DNA of 64,000 bases, taken from the NCBI GenBank assembly GCA_009695205.1, contig SIBK01000001.1, positions 62,001 to 126,000 on the forward strand, given 5' to 3'. A program made the position numbers and the translations under genes. The DNA comes from Pedosphaera sp. Its GTDB lineage: Bacteria; Verrucomicrobiota; Verrucomicrobiia; Limisphaerales; UBA9464. How positions within the stretch are numbered: position 1 is the first letter of the stretch; each line of letters begins with the position of its first letter. Below, piece after piece: positions 36,983 to 45,412 of the stretch. The notes below the pieces were generated by a model. The model saw nothing but the letters and a program-made list of their open reading frames with translations, was not told the DNA's origin and made no database searches.

Positions 36983-37014
36983 CAACCTTTTGTTGCATCT
37001 GCAACAAAAGGTTG
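36983..37014. promoter_or_regulatory. 32-bp perfect palindrome, copy C, paaX operator candidate
   Basis: Perfect 15-base arms, CAACCTTTTGTTGCA and TGCAACAAAAGGTTG, with TC between. It ends 36 bases upstream of the PaaX start codon. A weak AT-rich -10-like region lies between it and the ATG, so a bound dimer would block the promoter. The other copies are at 26906 and 36122. Confidence 0.7.
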
Positions 37015-37187
37015 TTGCGGGTCTTCTTGAAGTCGGATGAGCAGGATTCGTCGCGCGCCTTGGCCACTGAAGGGAGTGGAGGCAGGCGTCTCCTTCACGA
37101 TGCGCCAAGCCTGCTGCTTCACGAATAGACTCCGTATTCAATACGACCGAGGAGATCCTCGACTTCACGGACGCTGAGTTCCGGAAA

Positions 37188-37262
37188 TGGTGCGCGGTAC
37201 AGGGTTCGAACCTGTGACCCCTACAGTGTCAATGTAGTGCTCTACCACTGAGCTAACCGCGC
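37188..37262 (-). tRNA. tRNA-Val, anticodon GAC
   Basis: On the minus strand the acceptor stem GCGCGGT pairs with ACCGCGC. The D-arm is GCTC with GAGC. The anticodon stem-loop is CTACA, TTGACAC, TGTAG with GAC at the anticodon. The T-arm is ACAGG, TTCGAAC, CCTGT. The discriminator is A, and CCA is encoded. All stems pair perfectly. Confidence 0.95.
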
Positions 37263-37282
37263 GTCTGCCAAGAGCGGCCCGG

Positions 37283-37310
37283 AATCTACGGGTCGACCCG
37301 GGTGAGGCAA
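37283..37310 (-). promoter_or_regulatory. Likely sigma-70 promoter of tRNA-Val
   Basis: On the minus strand TTGCCT and TAGATT are separated by 16 bases, and the -10 ends about 20 bases before the tRNA 5' end. A GC-rich spacer is present. Matched by eye only. Confidence 0.4.
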
Positions 37311-37331
37311 GGTCTTTTTCCAAGGTCCGCA

Positions 37332-38288
37332 CTAAAGCTGCAACCCAGACTGCATTTTTTCGGCTAGGCGTTTGGTGAATTCCTCGGCCGCATTGTACCC
37401 GGAAATCTTGAGCTTGGTCTGGAATGCTGCCACTTCAATCAGACGGGCCAGATCGCGACCCGGCCGGACAGGAATCGTCATCCGAGGCACCTGAATCCCC
37501 AACAATTCTTCGTACACCTGATCCAGTCCCAAGCGGTCTACCTCCTTGGCATCGTCCCAATTTTTCAGTTCCACCAGCACGTCGACACGCTTTTCGCGGC
37601 GGACAGCACCGACACCGAACGTTGCGGCAACATTAATAATCCCGATACCGCGCACCTCCATTAGATTGCGGCCCTCTTCCTTCGCAGTGCCGACCAACTC
37701 CCGCCCCTCGCGGAGTTGCAGCAGCACGACGTCGTCAGCGACCAGACTGTAGCCGCGTTCGACCAGGCCCAACACAGCCTCGCTCTTGCCGATGCCGCTC
37801 TCACCCTGGACGATCACCCCCACGCCCTGGATGTCCACCATGCAGCCATGGACCTGTCCGCTTGGGGCAAACATGTCTTCCAGCGCAAGCGTCGCTAGAT
37901 TGATGAATTTCATGGTGATCCATTCGCTTTCAAACACGGGAACGCCTGTCGCATTGGCGGCGTTGATCAAACTTTTCTCCGGCTTGATTCCGCGACAAAA
38001 AACGACGCAAGGAATCCGGTGAGCGAACAGTTCACGGTACCGGGTTTCGCGAGTTTGGCGGTCGAGGGACCCTAAGTAAGCGGTCTCGACATTGCCAACG
38101 ACCTGAACACGGCGCGGGGCGAAGTATTGTTTGAAACCGGCTAGGACGAGGCCGGGGCGATTGACGGTTGGTTCGCGGATTGGGCGTTGGAGACCGGACT
38201 CGCCGGCGAGTTGCCGCATCTTGAGGGCTTCGGAGTGTTTGGCGAAGAATTGTCGGACCGTGATCGGCGGCTGTTTCGGGGAATTCAT
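37332..38288 (-). CDS. hprK: HPr kinase/phosphorylase
   Basis: 318 residues. It phosphorylates a serine in HPr or in HPr-like proteins, linking carbon status to regulation. The Walker A motif is GESGIGKSEAVLGLVE at about 162-177. The catalytic His lies in QVHGCMVDIQGVGVIVQ, and the C-terminal HprK signature follows (VRGIGIINVAATFGVGA, VPRMTIPVRPGRDLARLIEV). The N-terminal domain (VNRPGLVLAGF) is normal. No PTS genes are in the window. It is just downstream of tRNA-Val in position, but separately transcribed. Confidence 0.93.
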   Translation of the reverse strand: MNSPKQPPITVRQFFAKHSEALKMRQLAGESGLQRPIREPTVNRPGLVLAGFKQYFAPRRVQVVGNVETAYLGSLDRQTRETRYRELFAHRIPCVVFCRGIKPEKSLINAANATGVPVFESEWITMKFINLATLALEDMFAPSGQVHGCMVDIQGVGVIVQGESGIGKSEAVLGLVERGYSLVADDVVLLQLREGRELVGTAKEEGRNLMEVRGIGIINVAATFGVGAVRREKRVDVLVELKNWDDAKEVDRLGLDQVYEELLGIQVPRMTIPVRPGRDLARLIEVAAFQTKLKISGYNAAEEFTKRLAEKMQSGLQL

Positions 38289-38347
38289 AGAAGGGGTTGC
38301 AATGTAGGTCGCATGGGCCCGGCACCCGGCTGGTCAGGCCGTTTCAT

Positions 38348-39295
38348 TCAAAAGGCATTCGCGATGCGTGTCGAGCCGGGAGCCATCACGTCCCGGGCTA
38401 GCTCCAGAGCGCCGACGGGTACGGAGTCTTCGCGCAGCTCAGCGAGCGCCACTCGGGGGCCGGGAAGAAAGGAGTCCATGACATAACGTGGGAGCCGGTC
38501 TTGCACGCGGGATCGCAGGGGTTCACCGAGCAGGGAGAGTCCGCCGCCAAGGATGATGATCTCTGGGTGGATCAAATTTACAACATGCGACAACCCGAAG
38601 GCGAGGTCATCGACCGTCTCGTTTAGGAGCCGTGTTGCGAGTTCATCGTGGGCCGTGAGGGCGGCCGTAAGATGGCGTGCCTCGCAACCCGGGGAGCCGG
38701 CACAGAGCTGGCCGAGCGCCGTATTCGGCTCCTGGACGATGGCATTGCGGATACGTTGATCCACGGCCCACCCGGAACACCGCTTCTCAAGGAGAGTTCC
38801 CGTGCGGTCGAGTCGGATGTGGCCGATCTCAGCCTCACCGGGTTTTGCCCCGTGATAGATCCGGCCGTCGACGACAAGCCCGCCTCCCACGCCGCTTCCG
38901 AGTGTGACATAGAAAACTGGGTTTGAACCACGTCCGGATCCATGTCGAGCTTCGCCGAGGGCTCCCGTGTTGCCGTCGTTATCGACGGCTACCGGGAGTG
39001 AAGTCCGCTCGTGCAACCACGATCTCAGGTCGAACTCAGACCATCCCGTCACCTGGTGGGAGCAGCAAATCCGGCCTGTTTGCCAATCCACGGGGCCGCC
39101 GAAGCCGACCCCGACTGCCACGGGGTGCAAGCGTTGGAGCAGGGCTGGAAGTGTCGATGCAATTTGCGATCGAATGCCGGCACCGCCACTGGCGGGATTG
39201 ACGGTGAATCGGTGCCGTTCGACGATCGAGCCGACGTCGTTTCCAGCGACCACCTGCAGTTTGGTGCCGCCGATTTCGATTCCGACGAGATGCAT
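38348..39295 (-). CDS. ROK family sugar kinase
   Basis: Start at ATG 39295 (MHLVGIEIGGTKLQVVAGND). ROK proteins phosphorylate glucose or related sugars, or act as repressors. This one lacks the N-terminal helix-turn-helix, so it is a kinase. The phosphate-binding motif is IEIGGTKLQV, the catalytic Asp lies in LPVAVDNDGNTGALGEARHG, and GSGVGGGLVVDGRIYHGAKP with GEAEIGHIRL follows. The zinc-binding cysteines usual in ROK are partly altered (EKRCSGWAVD, AGSPGC). About 315 residues. The sugar specificity is not predictable. It sits between hprK and the kinase-nucleotidyltransferase fusion. Confidence 0.9.
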   Translation of the reverse strand: MHLVGIEIGGTKLQVVAGNDVGSIVERHRFTVNPASGGAGIRSQIASTLPALLQRLHPVAVGVGFGGPVDWQTGRICCSHQVTGWSEFDLRSWLHERTSLPVAVDNDGNTGALGEARHGSGRGSNPVFYVTLGSGVGGGLVVDGRIYHGAKPGEAEIGHIRLDRTGTLLEKRCSGWAVDQRIRNAIVQEPNTALGQLCAGSPGCEARHLTAALTAHDELATRLLNETVDDLAFGLSHVVNLIHPEIIILGGGLSLLGEPLRSRVQDRLPRYVMDSFLPGPRVALAELREDSVPVGALELARDVMAPGSTRIANAF

Positions 39296-39363
39296 GAGTG
39301 AATTCAGACGACACTGTTTGGAAACATCAAAAAACAAACGACGAATTTTGTGAGGTCGCCGTC

Positions 39364-42300
39364 TCAGACCCAATCGCACATCGATTCGACCGCGGTGGAG
39401 GAACCGTCCCGGAGCCAGCCATCCAATTGAGCGGGATCCTTCAATTGCTGGCCGCGCTGTCGGGAAACTGCCACAAAACGGCAGGCCACCTCGGGCAACG
39501 CGGTGAGGTCTCCCCAAAGTTTTTCGAATTGGAGTACGGGGAAGACGTCTTCCTGGCCGTGCCCCCATCGTTTCTTGACCTCTTTGAGGGTGATGTAGGT
39601 TGGCAACCGGGCGGCGAGAATTCGAACGGCGGCCGTGATTTTTTCAGCCGGCCCAGGGCCCGCGTGCAGATCGTTCCCGGCGAGTATATCCGCCCGTGAC
39701 AGGCCGAAGGCCGACAGGAGGCGGTCGAGATCAATCCAGGTGGTCATCGAGTTGTAGTAGCGGAGGTGGAATTCCTGCTCGTCTCGAGGGAGGGCCAATC
39801 CTTCGATGAGGCGGACCGACCTGTTGATTCGGGCAAGCCCTCCACCTCGGTCTTCGAGACGGCGGGATAACATTTCGAACGAAAGTGCGGCGCCGCATTC
39901 TGCGTGGAGGCCGAGCAATCCAGGGTCGACGGACGCCCCCAACGTATCGATGTTATGAAGGAGAAAATACTTCAGCTGTGGCCGTTCTTGGAGGAGGCCA
40001 GCCAGAACGCCGTTTCGCAGCAGATTCGGGAACTCGTAAAAATGTCCCACTGGGTGCAGACACTGCAAAGGAACGTTGTCGGTATAGTCGGAGGCTTCCG
40101 GACCGGATCGCGCCCAACGGATGAGGGCGGTGCGGAGGCTGTCGCGCACCTTTTGCTGCTGTTCGTCCAGCCGTTGCTGAGGCATCTCCTCCCAGGCAAA
40201 CCGCAAATCGCGCTCGGTCGGAACAAGCCGGAGTCCAACGCTGCGGCCGGGTGAGAGGAGTAATGGCCCGGGATACGTCGGGAAATCTGCCCGGTCGAGA
40301 TATGCGGCAGTCGGGCCGTGCGTAAAATGGCTCGTCGTAAACAAGTGCGGGATCGGAACTCCAGCGAGGCGCGAGCTCCGGCGTGATTTCGCGAGATGCA
40401 CTTCCAGAAACGTGCGATGTCGACCCGCAAACTGGCTGAAAGGACTCAGCGCCTTGCAGATTCCGGCTCCCTGAGTCCAGCGCGATCCCGCCCCGGCCGA
40501 CAGCGTGATCACGGCCACCTCGCCGTTCCGCAGGATTTCTTCACCGCGCCGGCGCCACGCCTCCGCGTCGGACCCTTCCGATGCAATCGTTTGAACATCG
40601 GAATCCTCGACATTCTCAATGTTCGTGTCGGCGCGAAGACGATTCTGTGCGAGGCCGATTCGCCCGCTACGCAGGTCCGCCCGAATCTGCTCGTGTTGCA
40701 CGCGGTCAAATCCGTTCTCGTTGAGCAGGGATATCAATGAATCGCTGCCGGACGCCAAACTCCGCCCACGCGGCAGCAAGACATCGAAGAGGCCCGGCGC
40801 CAATCCGCGGAATGCCTCGACACTCCTGGCTGCATTGCCCACCCGGTCAAGCTCAGCCCGCCGGGTGGCCGACAACTCGTGCCGCTGCTGGCGCAAGAGG
40901 CGGGGAATCGTGAGTGTATAGTATCCGGCCGGCATGAGGGCGTGTTCGCCCATGAGTAAATCCGCCCGGGTGCCGTGTTCGTTAATTGCATAGTCAAAAA
41001 CCACTGGCTCCATTGCGAATGGGAGCGCGTGTTGCAATTCCCGTCGGGTGCGGGAAAGAATCTCTTGCAGGCGCGATTGGGCGGCCTCCTTGCGCCGTGG
41101 ATCGAAAATGAACCCCATGCCTCCGCCCGACATCCCGCCCAACATCCAAAATCCCCAAAAGTCGGCTCCAAATTCGGCCTCCACTCGCGCGATGAGTTGT
41201 TCCGTATAATAATTGGTGGCCCAAGGGATGATTGTCTGGATCGGTCCGCGAAAATTACGTGTCGTGGCCTTCCCTAAAGCCCGGATATCCCCTTGTTTTA
41301 GGGCGAGGAGGATTTCATCCAGAATGTTTAGCGCATCGCGCCGCGCCTCCCATTCTCTCTCGGACCGCAAGAGATATTTCTCGGTGACCATCTCGAGGAT
41401 GGGACCGACGTTTTGAGCCATGCCTCCGTGGACAACCACCAGGGAGTCCTGCAATTTGTGGCGCGTTTCGTCCGACACCGCGTCCAGCCCGAGAATGCGG
41501 TGCTGCGGCATCAGGCGTCCGCGGCTTATCCCCCATTCCGGGTCGCCGTCCGCGGCCAAAACGCCTTCAATAAGTTTCATCCCAGGCCAGACGCCTCCCG
41601 AGTCCTGCCAGCCGCCGCCGGAGCCCCCCAGCCATTCTCCAAGCAATGCCCGGGCAAGAACGAGGCGTCGTTCGGATTCCTCCAAGGGTCCGGTGAGCGA
41701 CGCCGCCTGACCGGTCGCTCGCATACACACGCTGATTAATGAGCCAAGGAGATTCGTGGAAACCGCCAGGCGCGATCCTTTCGGGATGTCGTTTACCGAG
41801 GAAACAATCTCCAGCCCGCGACCCGGCCCGACCAACCGCGCAAGCAGATCTTCCAGCGATTGCCCCGAACCCTCAATCCCGGGTGGCACGATGCCCGATG
41901 CGATGACCGCCGCCTTCAGCAATCCGAGGTAGTCCCGGGCAAAATCGAACACCTCAGCCAACGACGTGATATCCGAGCTTGCAGCCAGATCGACCGACGT
42001 CAGCCGCAACAGCGGTTCATCGAGAACCCGCAACCAGGCGCTTACCGGCGGGCGCGGTTCCGGATCCCGCGCATGCACTCCAAGGTCCACCGAAATATTG
42101 AGAACACGCGCTCCTTCAGGGAAATCCATCCCAAGGAAAAAAATGTCACTCCACGCCGAATGCGTTAGATCCATCCGCACCGGAGTCAGTTCGCGAAGGA
42201 TTGGAAACGAGCCATCCGGACCACAACGCAACAGCTCGGGTCGCAGTCGCAACGGTTGATCGGCGGGATGTCCCATGCGGAACATCCACTGATTGCCCCG

Positions 42301-42738
42301 CACCGTTCGGACACTGCGCCGTACCTGGTCGGCGAGAGTCTGGAATGCGAGCCGTTGGTAGGCCGTGGCGAGGGCTGAACAAAGTCCATCCGACGCCCCG
42401 TCGTTCACCTGCACCGCCAAAAAAGTGTCGATGGCCTCCTCAAACCGGCGGTTGAGCAGTTGTTCGAAACCGAGGAATGGAATGAGCGGGCATCGTGAAT
42501 TATCTGTACCGGGCGCCGCGGTGGCGATGAGCGGTGGTAAATGAAACCGATGGAGGGCGTAGAGGAAAAAAAGGGCGCGGACCCTTTCATATAGGTTGTC
42601 GCTGTTGCGGCGGAAGAGATCCAGTTCGGCGGCGGCATTCAGCAGATCCGATGCGCTCGCTCCGCGACATGCCATCTCCAGCGGTTGATTCCGCACGGAT
42701 GGATCCGAAGAAGTGATGAGGCCGGAAAGACTGCGCAT
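39364..42738 (-). CDS. Fucokinase-like GHMP kinase fused to a UDPGP-type nucleotidyltransferase
   Basis: 1124 residues. Residues about 1-180 are helical and unassigned. Residues about 185-585 are a GHMP kinase close to fucokinase: VRMDLTHSAWSDIFFLGMDF, the ATP loop region IPKGSRLAVSTNLLGSL, GSGGGWQDSGGVWPGMKLIE and the C-terminal GGMSGGGMGFIFDP. Residues about 741-1080 are a UDPGP/UAP-type nucleotidyltransferase (EVAVITLSAGAGSRWTQG, HRTFLEVHLAKSRR, FTTSHFTHGPTAAYL). Together they could turn a free sugar into sugar-1-phosphate and then NDP-sugar. Known fucokinase/pyrophosphorylase fusions (FKP in Bacteroides) carry the transferase first; here the order is reversed. The sugar is unknown. Confidence 0.72.
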   Translation of the reverse strand: MRSLSGLITSSDPSVRNQPLEMACRGASASDLLNAAAELDLFRRNSDNLYERVRALFFLYALHRFHLPPLIATAAPGTDNSRCPLIPFLGFEQLLNRRFEEAIDTFLAVQVNDGASDGLCSALATAYQRLAFQTLADQVRRSVRTVRGNQWMFRMGHPADQPLRLRPELLRCGPDGSFPILRELTPVRMDLTHSAWSDIFFLGMDFPEGARVLNISVDLGVHARDPEPRPPVSAWLRVLDEPLLRLTSVDLAASSDITSLAEVFDFARDYLGLLKAAVIASGIVPPGIEGSGQSLEDLLARLVGPGRGLEIVSSVNDIPKGSRLAVSTNLLGSLISVCMRATGQAASLTGPLEESERRLVLARALLGEWLGGSGGGWQDSGGVWPGMKLIEGVLAADGDPEWGISRGRLMPQHRILGLDAVSDETRHKLQDSLVVVHGGMAQNVGPILEMVTEKYLLRSEREWEARRDALNILDEILLALKQGDIRALGKATTRNFRGPIQTIIPWATNYYTEQLIARVEAEFGADFWGFWMLGGMSGGGMGFIFDPRRKEAAQSRLQEILSRTRRELQHALPFAMEPVVFDYAINEHGTRADLLMGEHALMPAGYYTLTIPRLLRQQRHELSATRRAELDRVGNAARSVEAFRGLAPGLFDVLLPRGRSLASGSDSLISLLNENGFDRVQHEQIRADLRSGRIGLAQNRLRADTNIENVEDSDVQTIASEGSDAEAWRRRGEEILRNGEVAVITLSAGAGSRWTQGAGICKALSPFSQFAGRHRTFLEVHLAKSRRSSRLAGVPIPHLFTTSHFTHGPTAAYLDRADFPTYPGPLLLSPGRSVGLRLVPTERDLRFAWEEMPQQRLDEQQQKVRDSLRTALIRWARSGPEASDYTDNVPLQCLHPVGHFYEFPNLLRNGVLAGLLQERPQLKYFLLHNIDTLGASVDPGLLGLHAECGAALSFEMLSRRLEDRGGGLARINRSVRLIEGLALPRDEQEFHLRYYNSMTTWIDLDRLLSAFGLSRADILAGNDLHAGPGPAEKITAAVRILAARLPTYITLKEVKKRWGHGQEDVFPVLQFEKLWGDLTALPEVACRFVAVSRQRGQQLKDPAQLDGWLRDGSSTAVESMCDWV

Positions 42739-42896
42739 GACAGGGGCAGAGACTCCGCGAAGGCCGGCGAACGGTCAATGTTGGTCGATACTTTCAATCC
42801 GATCGAAGGCGAGCGATTCCACAAAGATCGATCAGCGCGCAATCTGGGCTTACATCGCCTTTCTTCTTCTTCCGGTTTCCTGTATTTCTCCCGACC

Positions 42897-43967
42897 ATGT
42901 TTCAGCACATCGCCCTCGCTGACTTTGATCTCACCACCCTTGCGCAACAATTTGCGATGTGGGGCTACAAACCGAGTCACGCCGCGCGGGTACTCCGGGC
43001 ATTTTATTCCGGCGATGACTTCTTGCCTGCGGTCACGTTCGGTCTGCCCCGGGGTTTGGTCGAGCGGATGCGGACTGGGTTCGCTCCCAGCGCCGCGACG
43101 GTGGTCGAGCGGCAGCTGGCCAGCGATGGAACAACCAAACTGCTGCTCCGTCTGGGCGATCAGCGAACGGTGGAATCGGTGCTGATGCCCGGCTTCCGGG
43201 CGGATCGCGCCGCGGGTTGCCTTTCGTCGCAGGTCGGCTGCGCGATGGGTTGTGATTTTTGCGCCACGACCAAGACCGGCTTCGAACGGAATCTCACCGC
43301 CGCAGAAATCGTCGAACAGTTTTTAGCCCTGCGGCGCGAGGCGTCCGCCGTCGGCCGCAGACTGCAGACCGTGGTCTTCATGGGCATGGGGGAACCGCTT
43401 CTCAACCTCGAACACGTTCTCGCGGCTGTGCATCGGCTTGCAGACAATTCTCTCGGAGCACTCGGCTGGCGGCAGATCACCGTCTCCACGGTTGGTATCG
43501 TGCCTGGGATCGATGCGCTCACGTCCACGGGCCTCAATTTCCACCTCGCGGTTTCCCTTCACGCCCCCGATGACACCACGCGCGCCCGGTTGTTGCCTAT
43601 GGGTAAGCGATTTCCCATCGCGGACATCCTGGCTGCAGCCGATCGTTTCCAAGCTCGCCGCGGTCGGCCGGTGACGATCCAGTACTGTCTGCTTGCCGGC
43701 GTGAATGACTCTCTGGACCATGCCCGTCTCCTCGCCGAATTGCTCGGCACGCGCCGCATGCACATCAACTTGCTTCGCTACAATCCCACCGGCCTGAGTT
43801 TACGGGGCGTCGCCTATGAGCCGGCGTCCGATGAATCCGCCGAGGCGTTTGCAGGGGTGCTGCGCGGACGCCAACTCGTCGTACATTTTCGCCGTTCGCG
43901 CGGCCCTGATATTGACGCTGCGTGTGGCCAATTGCGCCGCAGGGCCGGCATCGCCTCAGAACTCTGA
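42897..43967 (+). CDS. rlmN: RlmN-family radical SAM 23S rRNA / tRNA A2503 methyltransferase
   Basis: 356 residues. It methylates C2 of A2503 in 23S rRNA and A37 in some tRNAs. The radical SAM cluster motif CAMGCDFCATTKTGF, the strand-2 motif VVFMGMGEPLLNLEHVLAAV and the ITVSTVGIVPGIDAL block are all there. The C-terminal cysteine needed for the methyl carrier mechanism lies in the last part (IDAACGQLRRRAG). It starts at ATG 42897. The stop is followed at once by an intergenic repeat. Divergent from the fusion kinase gene. Confidence 0.93.
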   Translation: MFQHIALADFDLTTLAQQFAMWGYKPSHAARVLRAFYSGDDFLPAVTFGLPRGLVERMRTGFAPSAATVVERQLASDGTTKLLLRLGDQRTVESVLMPGFRADRAAGCLSSQVGCAMGCDFCATTKTGFERNLTAAEIVEQFLALRREASAVGRRLQTVVFMGMGEPLLNLEHVLAAVHRLADNSLGALGWRQITVSTVGIVPGIDALTSTGLNFHLAVSLHAPDDTTRARLLPMGKRFPIADILAAADRFQARRGRPVTIQYCLLAGVNDSLDHARLLAELLGTRRMHINLLRYNPTGLSLRGVAYEPASDESAEAFAGVLRGRQLVVHFRRSRGPDIDAACGQLRRRAGIASEL

Positions 43968-44313
43968 CCTCGTGGAATCTAAAGGACCCCTCGCCCGGCC
44001 TCGGCAGCCACGCTGCCCGCATCGGATGCGGGGAGACTGGACTTACACCATTTACTTGCTCAGCGCGATGCGGAACGGCGCTTGCAAAAGTGGAGCCTAC
44101 CCACTACCACTTTCTAAGTGGCCGCGGCCATTTGCAGCGGTGTTTGGAGTTCGCAACCATGACCCTTTGCATAACGGTCAATACAATCGGGCTGAGCTCT
44201 AAGAGCCGGCGACCCCAAATGAAGGGCACGGGATGGGAGCGGCCTCATGGTGTGACGCGACTGACACCTCTGCGGTCGCCGGGCAAAATTGTTGGCGCAC
44301 AACTCGACCTCCG
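43968..44313. other. Non-coding interval behind rlmN
   Basis: 346 bases with no gene on either strand. The first 70 bases are an intergenic repeat with a hairpin. The rest, up to the downstream start codon, has no motif I can name; short open frames in it do not look like protein. Confidence 0.6.
43970..44040 (+). repeat. Intergenic repeat, copy 3
   Basis: Reads CCTCGTGGAATCTAAAGGAC, CCCTCGCCCGGCCTCGG and a hairpin at 44016-44032 (CCCGCA, TCGGA, TGCGGG). Matches the copy at 46813-46895 along its whole length. It begins right behind the rlmN stop. Confidence 0.7.
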
Positions 44314-45340
44314 ATGTCAGCCCGCGGTTTAAATGTCATACTGGCCGTCGTCGCTATAGTATTGGGCAGCGTCGCGGCGAACTTTGGCCTTCGCCTTCGA
44401 CACCTCCAATCACAGGCGGATGCCGTTGCTTTCCGTGACGCTACCATGGATCCCGAAACCACGGCTGGGCCGGTTATCATGGAGTCGTCGACCCTCCCCG
44501 CTTCGAAGGAAAATCGGGAGGAATCCCCGCCGGCACTGGATCGGGCATCTTGGAAGAGGCTCGAGGCCGACGATTACCCAACCTACATCCGTAATCTCCG
44601 GCAGACGGGCTGTCCGGAGTCGACGATCCGCGACATCATCATGGGCAATTTGAACCGGAATTTTGCGTCACAACGGGCGCAATTGACGACTCCCAGTGTC
44701 CCGCCGTTCTGGCAGTCGGTTCCGAAGCTTTCTGGGGGGGAACTCCAGGCTCGAGAGGAGCAGTTGCGCGCGTTGGATCAGAAAAAGAAGGAGATGCTCC
44801 GCAGCCTACTGGGGATCGATCCCGGGATTGAACTGCGCAAGATCCGGGACGGATTTGGCTATACCGACAATCGCCTCGGAGGTCTTTCCGAGGAGAAGCA
44901 GGATCAGGTGAGTCTTGTGCGCGAGGAGCAAAACGAGCTTTGGCGGCAGGTACAGGCGGCCCCCGTGGATCCCGCAGCGTCGCCGGATGCGTTATCGCTG
45001 GAATTGCAGCGGCTGGACGAGGATCGGTTGGCTCGATTGGCGCAGATTCTCAGGCCGGCGGAACTGATTGAGCACGAGCTGCAGACATCCTGGACGGCCA
45101 TCCAACTTCGTGAAAGCCTCGCTGGCTTTCAGACCAGCGCGGCTGAATTCCGGATGCTTTACGATCTGCAGAAGCCGTTCGACGATGAGTATGTTCACAG
45201 GTTTGGCAACCGGACGGACGGACGAGGAAGCCCTGCTCCGCAAACAGTCGGCGGGGCAGCAGCTTGAGGTCCGATACAAAACCGTTCTTGGGGAACAGCG
45301 ATACGCCGAAATCATGGCGGAGCAGAGAAACAAACCCTAG
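44314..45340 (+). pseudogene. Membrane-anchored protein of unknown function, frameshifted near its end
   Basis: The start at ATG 44314 (MSARGLNVILAVVAIVLGSV) gives an N-terminal membrane anchor. A long charged and helical region follows, with LRQTGCPESTIRDIIMGNLN and LRALDQKKKEMLRSLLGIDP. The frame runs to 45267 but becomes unconvincing after FGNRTD (GRGSPAPQTVGG). The next frame continues naturally as EEALLRKQSAGQQLEVRYKT and VLGEQRYAEIMAEQRNKP to a stop at 45340. The change of frame falls in three tandem GGAC units at 45212-45223. Removing one unit joins the two halves exactly. The function is not known. Confidence 0.75.
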
Positions 45341-45412
45341 CTTCAGCTTGCTTCAACCCGGCGAACGGGTCGCCGATCACTGTCAACCAATCACCGGTGC
45401 GCGATCCGTCGG

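Noticed and set aside
36983-37014. Palindrome as a transcription terminator
   Set aside because: It has only a two-base centre and lies upstream of paaX, not behind a gene; an operator fits better.
36947-37168. Upstream extension of the PaaX frame
   Set aside because: It would translate the 32-bp palindrome; the family start is MQPKTEEF at 36946.
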